NCBI GenBank assembly: GCA_047967505.1
Contig: CM106540.1
Strand: one strand, 5' to 3'
Origin: Dipteris shenzhenensis
Lineage: Eukaryota > Polypodiophyta > Polypodiopsida > Gleicheniales
DNA length: 64,000 nucleotides
Below the pieces are notes generated by a model, which had not been told where the DNA came from, did not search any database, and saw nothing but the letters and a program-made list of their open reading frames with translations. The position numbers and the translations under genes are program-made. Position 1 is the first letter of the stretch, and each line of letters begins with the position of its first letter. This document shows positions 54,995 through 64,000 of the stretch, in pieces.

Positions 54995-57900
54995 TCACAC
55001 CCCTTTAATGGGAATGTCCTTCCTCTGCGTCAGACCAAGAGCTAGTCGGTGTTTCTCGAATAGCTCTTTACCGAGTGGTTTGGTAAAGATGTCTGCAACA
55101 TTTTCTTTGCTATCACAATGCTGCAGTGTGATGTCACCAAGTAACACTCTTTCTCCGATGAAGTGCTCTCTGAAATCAATATGCTTTGTCCTGGAGTGAT
55201 ATACTGGATTTTTGGCCGATTGATTATCACAGTATATTGTTGTTGGCTTTGACTCATCAAAGTAATCTGTTTCTGACAATAGTCTTCTGAGCCATATAGC
55301 CTCACATGCACCTGTAGTGAGTGCCCTATATTCTGCTTCAGTTGAAGACAAAGAAACAGTTGGCTGTTTGTTTGACAACCATGATATAGCACCTTGACCA
55401 AGGAAAAATGCATATCCCTGTGTCGATCTCGTAGTCTCATGATCTCCGGCATAGTCACTGTCACAGTATCCATGCAACCGTGGATGACTTCCTCTATATT
55501 CTATCCCAAACTGTCTTGTATGTCTGATGTATCTCAAGACTCTTTTGGCTGCATTCCAATGAGACTGTTTTGGATTTGCCATAAACTGTGCTAGTGAGCT
55601 TACTGCATAACAAATATCTGGCCATGTGATTGTCAGATATATAAGAGATCCAATAAGCTGCCTGTAGTATCTGTCATTGATTGTAGGCTTTTCTGAATCT
55701 TTAGTAAGTTTCAAACTCTATTCCATGGGAGTGGCTGCAATCTTGCAATCTGCCATATGAAACTTCTTCAGGAGACTGTCAACATACTTGAGCTAACTCA
55801 TAAATGTGCTATCTGAATCTCTCCAAAACTCAATTCCAAGACAATAGTGCATAAGTCCAAGATCTTTCATGTCAAACTCTGCAGATAAGTCTTGTTTTAG
55901 TTTTTTGATGAAGCTATCCTTGCTTCCTGTCACAATCAGATCATCTATGTACAAAAGTGCAATAGTAATGTCTTCCCCTTGAACTTTGTAGTAGAGAGTA
56001 TGATCTGCATTGGACTTCATGTATCCCAGATCAACAAAATACTTGTCAATTCTGTTGTACCAACTTCTGGGTGCTTGCTTTAAGCCGTAGAGACTTTTCT
56101 TAAGATGGCAAACCTTGTTCTCCTTTCCTGGTTCAACATAACCTACTGGTTGTTGCATGTAGACTTCCTCGTCTAGATGACCATTGAGAAATGCATTCTT
56201 GACATCGAGTTGATACACATTCCATTTGCTGAGTGTCGCTAGTGATACCAAGAACCGTATGGAATCCATCTTTGCTATTGGAGCATCAGTCTCATCATAG
56301 TCTTGACCATATTGTTGTGCAAATCCTTTTACAACTAATCTGGCTTTGTATCTCTGAATACTGCCATCTGGATTGTACTTCACTTTGTATACCCATTTGT
56401 TGGCTATGGCCTTCTTTCCTGGTGGAAGGTCGCATAATTCCCAAGTGTTATTTTTATACAAAGCATCCATTTCTTCATTCATAGCAGTTTGCCATTTTGG
56501 CTTGTCTACTGCGTCTTCGAAGTACACTGGCTCTTCTGTAGCCATGATGCTAGTCATAAGAGCATAGTTGGTGGTTTCCACCTGAATTGCTTTGCCTTTC
56601 TGAGCATATGTCAATCTAGCTTGTGGTCTGCTTTCCCTAGTAGACCATCTAAGCTGTTGTGGCTCTGCTTGGGGTGTTGCTGGCAGTTCTTGCTCTTCTT
56701 CATCAACCTGTTCTGTAGATGACTGTGAAATCGATGCTTCTATCTCCTGTGTAGGTGAGGTTTTCCATTCTGATTCCTCATCGAAGATTACATCTCTGGA
56801 GATAATGACTTTACGGTTGATGGGATCATACAATTTGTATGCTTTGCTTTCTTCACTGTAGCCAACCATGATGCATTTGCGTGACTTCGCATCCAATTTC
56901 GTGCGATGATCATCATGTATGTGGGCATATGCTATGCAACCAAATATGCGGAGATGCCCAATGCGTGGCTTGTGTCCAGTGAATGCTTCATAAGGAGTCA
57001 TACCTTGTATCGGTTCGGTAGGAAGCCGATTAAGCAAATAGTTAGCTGTAGCTATTGCTTCTGCCCAATACTGATTCGGAAGGTGCTTTTCACTAAGCAT
57101 TGCTCTAGCACTATCTGCTAAAGTCCCATTCTTCCTTTCAGCTCTTGCATTCTGCTGAGGAGTATCTGCACATGTGAATTGTCTTCGAATGCCATGATTT
57201 TTGCAAAAGTTCATGAATGCTGAAGACATGTATTCACCTCCTCTGTCTGATCTCATGACCTTGATCTTTCTGCCTGTCTGGTTTTCTACCATGGCTTTGA
57301 ATTCTTGGAATCTGGAAAACACTTCAGATTTCTCTTTCAGAAAGTAGACCCAACAATATCTGCTGTAGTCATCGATGAAGGTCAAGTAATAAAGTGAACC
57401 ATTGATGCTGCGAGTCTGGGCATAACCCCATACATTTGTATGAATCAAATCAAGAATACCTCGTGCATGAGAGGTACTTCTGACAAAGTTGGTTTGCTTT
57501 TGTTTGCCGAAGCAGCATGCTTCACAAACTTTTCCAAGAAACCATAGCTTCGGAATTCCAATTGCCATATTCTATTCCTGAGATCTAACAAGTACTTGAA
57601 GTTGACATGACCATATCTCTTGTGCCATTTTGCAGATAGTGGCATCTATTGCATTTGAGCTGACATGGCATGCTTATCTGGTACTATAGCTAGCATCCTG
57701 TATAAGTGTCCTTCCTTGACACCTTTTGCTACTAGCTGACCTCTTTTGGATTTGTCTTTGATAGTGCATTCATCACCGTCGAAGATGACTTTGTAGTTGT
57801 GTTCCGTCATTTGACCTACTGACAAAAGGTTCTTGCTGAGCTTCGGAACATAGAGCACATCTTTGACTAATCCTTTTGTACCAGTGAAATTGTTCATAGG

Positions 57901-58263
57901 AATAACACCTGTCCTTTGAACTGGATTCGGTGTATTGTCTGCTGTGTAGATGACATTTTTCTATCCTTCTAATGGCTTCATTTCTGTGAACCATTCCTGA
58001 TGATTTGTCATATGAGATGATGCACCGCTGTCGATGTACCAAGGATCCTATTCCACTTGGTCGACTTGATAGTTGTAATCCTCTTTGGGATTGAAATCAG
58101 TGTCTAGGTGCATCGTATCAGTCTGATGCAATTCCTCACTTGCAAGAAACATATTTCCATGTTCATTTGCAAAATGACTGTGACTAGAATGTCCACCACG
58201 ATGATTTCCTCTTCCTCAGGAATTCCCTCGATTACTGCTGGTGGATTGACCGCCTTGGTCGTA
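54995..58263 (-). pseudogene. Copia-2 pol: protease, integrase, RT, RNase H
   Basis: Protease site WYIDSGASSHMTN near 58040-58000 is intact. The pre-integrase region follows (WHKRYGHVNF, CEACCFGKQKQTNF). The integrase has its first Asp replaced by Asn (HTNVWGY), then MRSDRGGEY and ARAERKNGT. RT shows YQLDVKNAFLNGHL and catalytic LLYIDDLIV (near 55935). RNase H shows YCDSDYAGD, SLSSTEAEY and DNQSAKNPVYHSRTKHID, ending at 54995-54997. Stops interrupt the frame: TAG near 58046, 57958 and 57646, and at 55793-55795 and 55718-55720. The 591-residue integrase-RT block (57568-55793) is otherwise open. Gag and pol would be one polyprotein in this family. The element cannot be autonomous as read. Confidence 0.9.
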
Positions 58264-59240
58264 CTACTTCTTGCGGCAATCTCTTTCATAGTGTCCAAAC
58301 TTGTGACAGTAGTTGCACTCGATGTTTGACACATTGGTGGATGCATTCCCTCGTCCTTGGAATCTTCCTCGATTGGAATGATTTCCTCTTTGCTGATTTT
58401 GATGTTGCTGAGGATGTTGCTGATGCTGATGCTGATTCTGACTTTGATTTTGTTGATGATGACCACTTTTCTGATATGATCTACCTCTATTTTTACCTTT
58501 GCCTCTGCTTCTGTCTGAAGCTATGAATGCCTGATCATTAGAATGACCTTTATGTGCTTGAATGGCCTGAAACCTAAGTTCTTCACCAAGTAGAACTGAC
58601 TGAAGTCCTTCCAGTGTTGGAATTTGCCGTTGGATGGCAATACTCTGGACTAGATTCTCATATCCTTCTCCTAGTCCACTCAGGATTACTTGAACCATTT
58701 CTGTGAGATTCATAGTCTCTCCTACTGTTGCAAGTTGATTGTTGTAGTCTTTGATGCGGAGTACATAAGCATGACCGGTTTCACTGCTGTTGCGGAAACT
58801 CTAGTTGATCTGGTTTCTCCGGGTGAGAATCCTGGGGACTCTAGAGAGCTGCGAACATATCCCATGCTTCTTTTGATGTCTTGACTGTGTTGAGCTGTCC
58901 TAGCATGACATCTTGCACATTCTGCTTGATCAGGTGATAGGCATACTTGTCTTTCTTATCCCATTTCTGCTTGAGCTCGGGCAATGGCATGATCTACTAC
59001 TGGTGCAAAAACTGTTTGTGTAGTTGTAGATCCTGATGTAGATTCCGTTGCTGGTGCTGTGACAACAGATGGAGTAGAGCTACTGGTGGCTGGATCAGCC
59101 AATGGTCTAGGTGTAGACCCATTGACATACTCCCATTTGTCCTAAAGCACAAGAATGGTCTCCATTCGGTATTTCCATGTAGCGTAATTGGAGTTGTCTA
59201 ACTTAGCAGATGCCTCCAGATTGAGGTTGCTAGTCGACAT
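58264..59240 (-). pseudogene. Copia-2 gag
   Basis: Starts at ATG 59240 (MSTSNLNLEASAKLDNSNY, then ATWKYRMETILV). The UBN2-type core continues through MNLTEMVQVILSGLGEGYE and LLGEELRFQ to a Gln/His/Asn-rich stretch and a zinc knuckle (CNYCHKFGHYERDC) near 58305-58265. A TAG lies at 59142-59144, another at about 58840, and a TAG at 58264-58266 right after the knuckle. At least one frameshift lies between 59000 and 58960. Confidence 0.85.
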
Positions 59241-60004
59241 GGTGCAAGAAATGTACTCAAAAGTGTCGTGAAAATCTCTGTATGAATCAACTGCAAATAC
59301 ACTAAAGATGCCAAGTGAAATCTTTGTACCGTCGGTGAAGATAGAACTGTAGTATATGAAATCTGATCTATGTTACAAGGCTTGTGGCAATGATGCCGGG
59401 AATAGCCAAGAGGCTTTACAAGGCTGAAAATGATGTGCACGATGCCGTGAGATAGCCGAATAGGCTTTACAATGGTGGCATGTGTGTGTGAAATCAAGTG
59501 CTATCTGCCCACTGAATCAATCTGCAATGCCTCTGAACTCTGAAGTCTGCTCACTGAACTGATAAACGTAAGGTTTCAGGTAATGTAATGATGTGAAATC
59601 GGATGTGAGCGTATGGACTGACTCTGAGTAGGTACTAGTCGGGGATTTCAGGCATGGCTTAGATTGGCAACTTGGGGAAATTCAAAGCGTCCCCTCTATG
59701 GCGATCTAGTCTACTCTGATCTAGATCTAAACCAATCGTCGATCAATGAAGGAACAGCAAATAATTCCTTTTCTTTTGTTTTTTAAAGTGCTGGGTCATA
59801 TGCGTCGTTGGAGAGGCAAATGTGCATGAAGGAAGTGGTTTTGTCGGCGAGGCTCAAACGTGAGTGTAACTTGCACTGAAATGTGCGTGTGATGTGACGA
59901 GCGCGTAGAACACAAAAAAACGAGCGACTTTCCTTTTTGGAGTATCCTCAAATTCTTCCTGGATCAAGAGATATGACTTGATCTAGGTGGAGGGGCAAAA
60001 GGAG

Positions 60005-60600
60005 TGCAAATGGTGCTCAATGATGATGTGTCACTGTGAGTCACATGCAGTGATGATGTGGCACTGTGCCTAGCAAGAGGTGTGCCAGTGAAGCTCTGTG
60101 CTGAGGTGGCAGGAGTGTGCACATGTAGTGTGTGCACAGTGTGCCTGGCAAGGGACTGTGCCTACAGGGGTCAGTGCTGAGGTGGCACAGATGATGTCAG
60201 CAAGGTGACGTGGCAATGCTGACGTAGCACTGATGATGTGTCCCTGATGATGTGGCACATGTGACATGGTTGATGACGTATCAATGATGATGTGGCTGAT
60301 GACGTGGTAGTCGATGAGGATGTGGCAGTCGGTGATGATGTGGCAGTCGATGATGATGTGGCAGCTGACATGGCAGTGCTGACATGGTTGCTTACATGGC
60401 ATTGATGATGTGGCACTATGGATAAGGGTGCCACGTGGTAGAGGATAAGATAGCTACACGTGGCACATCCGGGTGCCTGATGATGTGGCAAGTGGATAAG
60501 TGTGTGACACGTGGTAGATAGATAGGGATGATGTGGCACTAGGCGGGCTTGCTGACGTGAGGTTGACGTGGCTGATAGATAAGACTCCACGTGGGAGCCA
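60005..60600. repeat. TGATGATGTGGCA repeats in the copia-2 leader
   Basis: Units such as GATGATGTGGCA, CTGACATGGCAGTG and GACGTGGC recur through about 600 bp of the untranslated leader between gag and the 5' LTR. They are the reverse complement of the motif in the 45425-45850 array. The Ser/Thr/His-rich minus-strand ORFs are artefacts. Confidence 0.75.
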
Positions 60601-61050
60601 ACGAAATCTTTCGAAGATTTTGATGGAATCTAGTGATTCCGTCGTCGTTTTTGTTGGAGACGACTATGGAGCTGCTGGTGCATACGAGAGCTTGGGCTAT
60701 GCAACTCTTCATTGCCACTCATTGGAGCGTAAGCTTGTTGTAGATGGTGATGGAGATGGCCCGTGAGCTCGCGATGAGCCCGTTGTTGTTGCGTGGAGCG
60801 GTCGTTTGGTCGTAGATGATTTCGAGGGTCTCTGCTTGTTGCAGGTCGCCCGTGAGCTCGTCTTTGGTCGATGTAGTCAATGGTAGCACTTCTTGGAGAG
60901 TCGGGTAGGAGTTGGAGCAGGCTGCATACAAGCTTGGTAGCCCGTTTGAGGTGTCGTTGTTCGTCCGTGTCGATGGAGCTTTGAAGAGCGGATAGCTCCA
61001 GCCAGCCTTAACGCAGTAGATTATCAATACAGGAAAACTATGACAAAATA

Positions 61051-61307
61051 TGACAAAATATGAAGAGGGGAGAGGAGAAGAGTGGAGATGAGGAGAGAGG
61101 GCACAGCTAGAGAGCACACCACAAATGACTAACTGTACACTAGATTTAGTTGAAAGAATAGAATATATACAAACCCTTTTAGGGTTAGGGCTAGGGGATC
61201 TAACCCTTTCCTTTATAGCACTCTATAAGGTTAGTGCTATGCACATATGATCACGTGATGGTGCTATGCACACATGATCACATGATGTTGAGCGTGAACT
61301 CTCAACA
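61051..61307 (-). repeat. Copia-2 5' LTR (257 bp)
   Basis: Same ends and TATA box as the 3' LTR. The decamer TGACAAAATA is duplicated at its inner edge (61041-61050 and 61051-61060), so the LTR/internal junction could be at either. A standard primer-binding site is not recognised next to it. Confidence 0.93.
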
Positions 61308-61312
61308 GCTAG

Positions 61313-61729
61313 ATGGGAGGGGGACCTACATAGCAAGGGTTATTATTATAAATAAAAAAGAATAAATAAGATGCTAACTTAAATATTCCATAACTAACAG
61401 TGAGCAATAAATACTGACCTAATTAAGATTCTCGTAAAGAAAAAATAAAAATTCCATAAAGAACCTGAGTAACTATTAAACCAAAGCCCATGAATGAAAA
61501 ATTATAAGAGGAGAAACTCTTAAACAAGAGCTAGCATAACTATATATGACAATGCCAAAGAGAGAATATAACATTCCAAGGAATTCACATATATTAATAG
61601 CTCACTCCTTACAAAAACAGATTAGGTCTAGATGTACACTAGACGTAATACCAAGTGAAAAATAGGGACAATCATATGGGGGAATGAAAATTTATTGTCG
61701 TACATAAGTAAGAGCATGTGAAGGAAATG

Positions 61730-61769
<40 letters not shown>

Positions 61770-62776
61770 TGTGTGTGTGTGTGTGTGCGTGCACACGCAC
61801 GCGAGAGAGAGAGAGAGAGAGAGAGTAGAGAAAATGTGTGTGTGTGTGTGTGTGTGCATACTTGCTTGTGTGTGTGCATGCATGCATGCGTGTGTGTTTT
61901 TAACCTATCAAATATCTATCCCACTATACTACTAGACTAGTTTTCAATGTCATAGTAAACTGATTGCAAACAACTACTATTGCCCTTTTCAAACACCTAG
62001 TGAGAGTAGTCCGTTAATAACCAACCTCTCAATACCGCATAAGTGAGAATAATCCATATCATACAATTCCTCTTAACAAAGTGTCAAAGTGAGAGTCAAT
62101 TATTACACTCACATCTATATAAGTACATTGCAGAAAGTACAATGATACTGATGATTAGTCCCCAATAGAGAGTTCCATCTTATTTAGTAGTACTTGGAGA
62201 AAATCCATTGTAGAGTGCTCCTCGAAGTTGCCAACACCGTGTCTTCATGCCTTAGATTTTCTAATGCAAACCTAATGGAGAGGTATGCATACTCACCTGC
62301 ATCCATCCACAAACACAGCATGTTAGAACATGTACACTATGAATTGTGGGACTGCAGACTTCAATGCTGGCACACAATTGTTATCCGTGTCACTCGATCT
62401 AGATTAGCATAATCAAATCCTGGCATTTTACTATTCAATAGTAATTAGAGGTGGGCAATTAAAGATATGAAGAAATGTATATAAAATGTTAGTGAAATCC
62501 AAGTAATAAGTGGAAATCTCAAGTAAACCATAAATATGGGAGTTCCAACCAAGTCCAAGGGAATTCCTAAGGTCGAAAAATCGGGATATAACCTCCGTAT
62601 ACTTATACCTTTTCTTGATTTCCTATTGGCATTTTCCAATTACTAGTATCATAATTAAATTTATGCATTCATCAAAATTATAACAATGGGAAGTAAGTAC
62701 CCTTCAGTTTCCATTTCAAAGTAAGCCATGCCCATAAACCTACAAGATAACATCTTAAAATGGTGATCATGTGTGA
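61313..62776. other. No gene recognised; GA/GT microsatellites at 61732-61900
   Basis: The interval is AT-rich without supportable genes. At 61732-61900 alternating blocks of (GA)n and (GT)n with GCACACGCACGCG and CATGCATGCATGCG form a compound microsatellite. ORFs on the minus strand here are pure repeat. Confidence 0.7.
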
Positions 62777-63071
62777 TGTTGAGAGTTGTGGTGCCATGAG
62801 CACATAATTAAAGGCTAAGGTATGGTATAGGAAAGAATTAAAGTAGCCACCTAAGATGTGGACTACATGATGTGGAGATGTGGATTGAGGATATCCACAA
62901 GGAGGGATGTGGATGAGAGGATCCCACATGGTTTGACTATTCTAAAGGCTCTCTCTATATAGGAAGCCTATCATGTATTATTGAGTACACATTTGCAATA
63001 GATCAATGAGTGTTTCCTACCCTATGTCTCTCTTGTGGTGCTTTGATCCTCCTTGATCCCTCACTTTGTCA
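62777..63071 (+). repeat. 5' LTR of another retrotransposon (copia-3), 295 bp
   Basis: From TGTTGAGAGTTGTGG to CCCTCACTTTGTCA (TG...CA). A TATA box (CTATATAGG, about 62955-62963) lies about 110 bp before the end, and a primer-binding-site match follows directly. Its two ends resemble those of the copia-2 LTR (TGTTGAGAGTT and TTTGTCA), so it is probably a relative. The 3' LTR lies beyond the window. Confidence 0.7.
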
Positions 63072-63085
63072 TGGTTTCAGAGCTC
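63072..63085 (+). promoter_or_regulatory. Primer-binding site, initiator tRNA-Met type
   Basis: TGGTTTCAGAGCTC starts right after the LTR and differs by one base from TGGTATCAGAGC, the usual plant copia/gypsy primer-binding site complementary to initiator tRNA-Met. Confidence 0.7.
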
Positions 63086-64000
63086 CCTTGCCTTCCGTTG
63101 AGGCATGGCGATCTGCTTATGAGAGTGTGATAGAGTGATTGAGTGTTCTCTTCCGTAAGAGACTTTTGTTCATGTGAAGAATTTCCATCCATTAGTGATA
63201 GATTTCCATCATAGAGAGATTTAGGTACATTCTTCACTTCATCCTTAAGAGATTTTTCATTCATTCTTCCGTGAGAATGAGTGGTTGTCTGATTCCCTTT
63301 AGAAGAGTAAGATACTCTGAGAGCTAGATAGGGAGAGTCTGCTATTTTGAGAGAAGGTTAGCTTGCTCCTTTGCAACAAATACCCCTCCAATGAATGCCC
63401 ATGCATGAGCTTCCTCTTCAAACTACCGCTTTAAAGGCAGCCTCAAAGGCCTTCTACACAGTGATGGCCACCTGGCACGTCCAGCAACATCTACAACGGG
63501 CAGCATTCATTAACCGGCTCTTGACTCTTGGTGTCTAGTGGCCCCAACAAGCTTAGCCTTCTACGCTAAGCTTCAGCTGCTGCCAGCAAATGGATTAAGA
63601 GCATCTGTCAGCCCACCTACGTTGGTCACTGATAAGAGGCTCCTATCATAAGCAAATCTCGAATCTGCAGTAGCAATAGCGACTCCAGCTTCAGCACCCA
63701 TGCCCCCTCCAACGACCAGCTACTCACGACAAAGCTCTATAGAGCCTCCACCCTGTCTACGCCTCGGTGTCCGCAGCCCAAAAGAAAGGCATGCCCTGGC
63801 TTATAGCTCCTAAGCCCGCTCCTCTGAATCCCAACTCACAAAGGCTTTGCAACAAGCCTCTGCTCCAAACAACTCCAAGTCTACAACACGCAGCCTCACA
63901 AAACTCCATCGACGAAATCGATGCTCCTGCAGCACCATCAAAGCCATCGCTAGGCGACTCCACAGTGCGATGACCCGCGCCTCACAGAATCTCACAGAGC
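63086..64000 (+). other. Leader or internal region of copia-3, cut by the window end
   Basis: A C/T-rich, GC-richer stretch (63400-64000) with short open frames on both strands and no recognisable gag motif. The frames at 63757-63995 lack domain similarity, so I do not call a gene. Confidence 0.4.

Larger units (their letters stand above)
54651..61307 (-). mobile_element. Copia-2: full-length Ty1/copia retrotransposon, TSD GCTAG
   Basis: Two LTRs (54651-54906 and 61051-61307) flank gag and pol in copia order on the minus strand. GCTAG lies at 54646-54650 and 61308-61312. The element is 6.66 kb with an unusually long leader (about 1.8 kb) between the 5' LTR and gag. The LTRs differ at only about 7-8 positions, so the insertion is fairly recent. 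Even so, the gag-pol frame holds several stops, nearly all TAG, and some frameshifts. Confidence 0.95.

Noticed and set aside
61628-61887. His/Thr/Ser/Leu-rich ORFs on the minus strand
   Set aside because: They are translations of (GA)n and (GT)n microsatellites.
63757-63995. Overlapping ORFs of 61-68 residues on both strands near the window end
   Set aside because: No domain was found. The context is the leader or internal region of an LTR element cut by the window.

Overview
This window looks like plant nuclear DNA built almost entirely of nested transposable elements and tandem repeats. The evidence is En/Spm-type CACTA transposons with plant TNP2 domains, Ty1/copia and Tat-like Ty3/gypsy retrotransposons, GT-AG introns of about 90-250 bp, and a fragment resembling plant glycyl-tRNA synthetase. 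The style (long satellites, many diverged elements, an unusual transposase) would fit a large genome such as that of a fern or another seed-free plant, but I cannot fix the species. No ordinary host gene is clearly intact. The only uninterrupted multi-exon reading frame I could assemble is a CACTA accessory ORF at 19489-21067.

Layout. 1-2229 is a two-level tandem repeat. 3.2-4.2 kb holds a possible minus-strand host gene with duplicated exons, and 5.9-6.4 kb a glycyl-tRNA synthetase N-terminal fragment. 10.9-15.2 kb is a satellite of about 181-bp monomers arranged in trimers of about 545 bp. A truncated copia element (16.0-18.98 kb) is cut by CACTA-1 (18978 to about 30508). CACTA-1 contains an intact ORF1, a 3.5-kb field of hairpin-forming repeats, an apparently captured three-exon host gene (zinc-binding segment plus FCP1/HAD-like domain), a 246-bp MITE in one of its introns, and a decayed TNP2 transposase.

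A gypsy gag (34036-34283 and 44136-44594) is split by CACTA-2 (34284-44135, with TSD GGA). Inside the TNP2 gene of CACTA-2 sits a 5'-truncated Tat-like gypsy element (about 35.64-40.35 kb). The reverse transcriptase of that gypsy is itself split by a solo LTR (39129-39824, TSD CTATG). From about 45.9 to 54.3 kb lies what I read as one further DNA transposon. It has clusters of CGATCGAGGTAT palindromes towards both ends, a decayed DDE-like transposase of uncertain family, a second copy of the 246-bp MITE inside that transposase, a 187-bp tandem repeat and an oppositely transcribed accessory gene. A structurally complete minus-strand copia element follows (54651-61307, TSD GCTAG). The window ends in the 5' LTR of another retrotransposon (62777-63071) with a primer-binding site.

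Two things tie the region together. The insertion order can be read from target-site duplications at five junction pairs. In-frame nonsense codons across unrelated genes are almost all TAG, as expected if CAG codons were lost by deamination of methylated CHG cytosines. The features most worth following up are the MITE pair with 8-bp TSDs, the captured zinc/HAD gene, the hairpin array and the palindrome-flanked DDE element.
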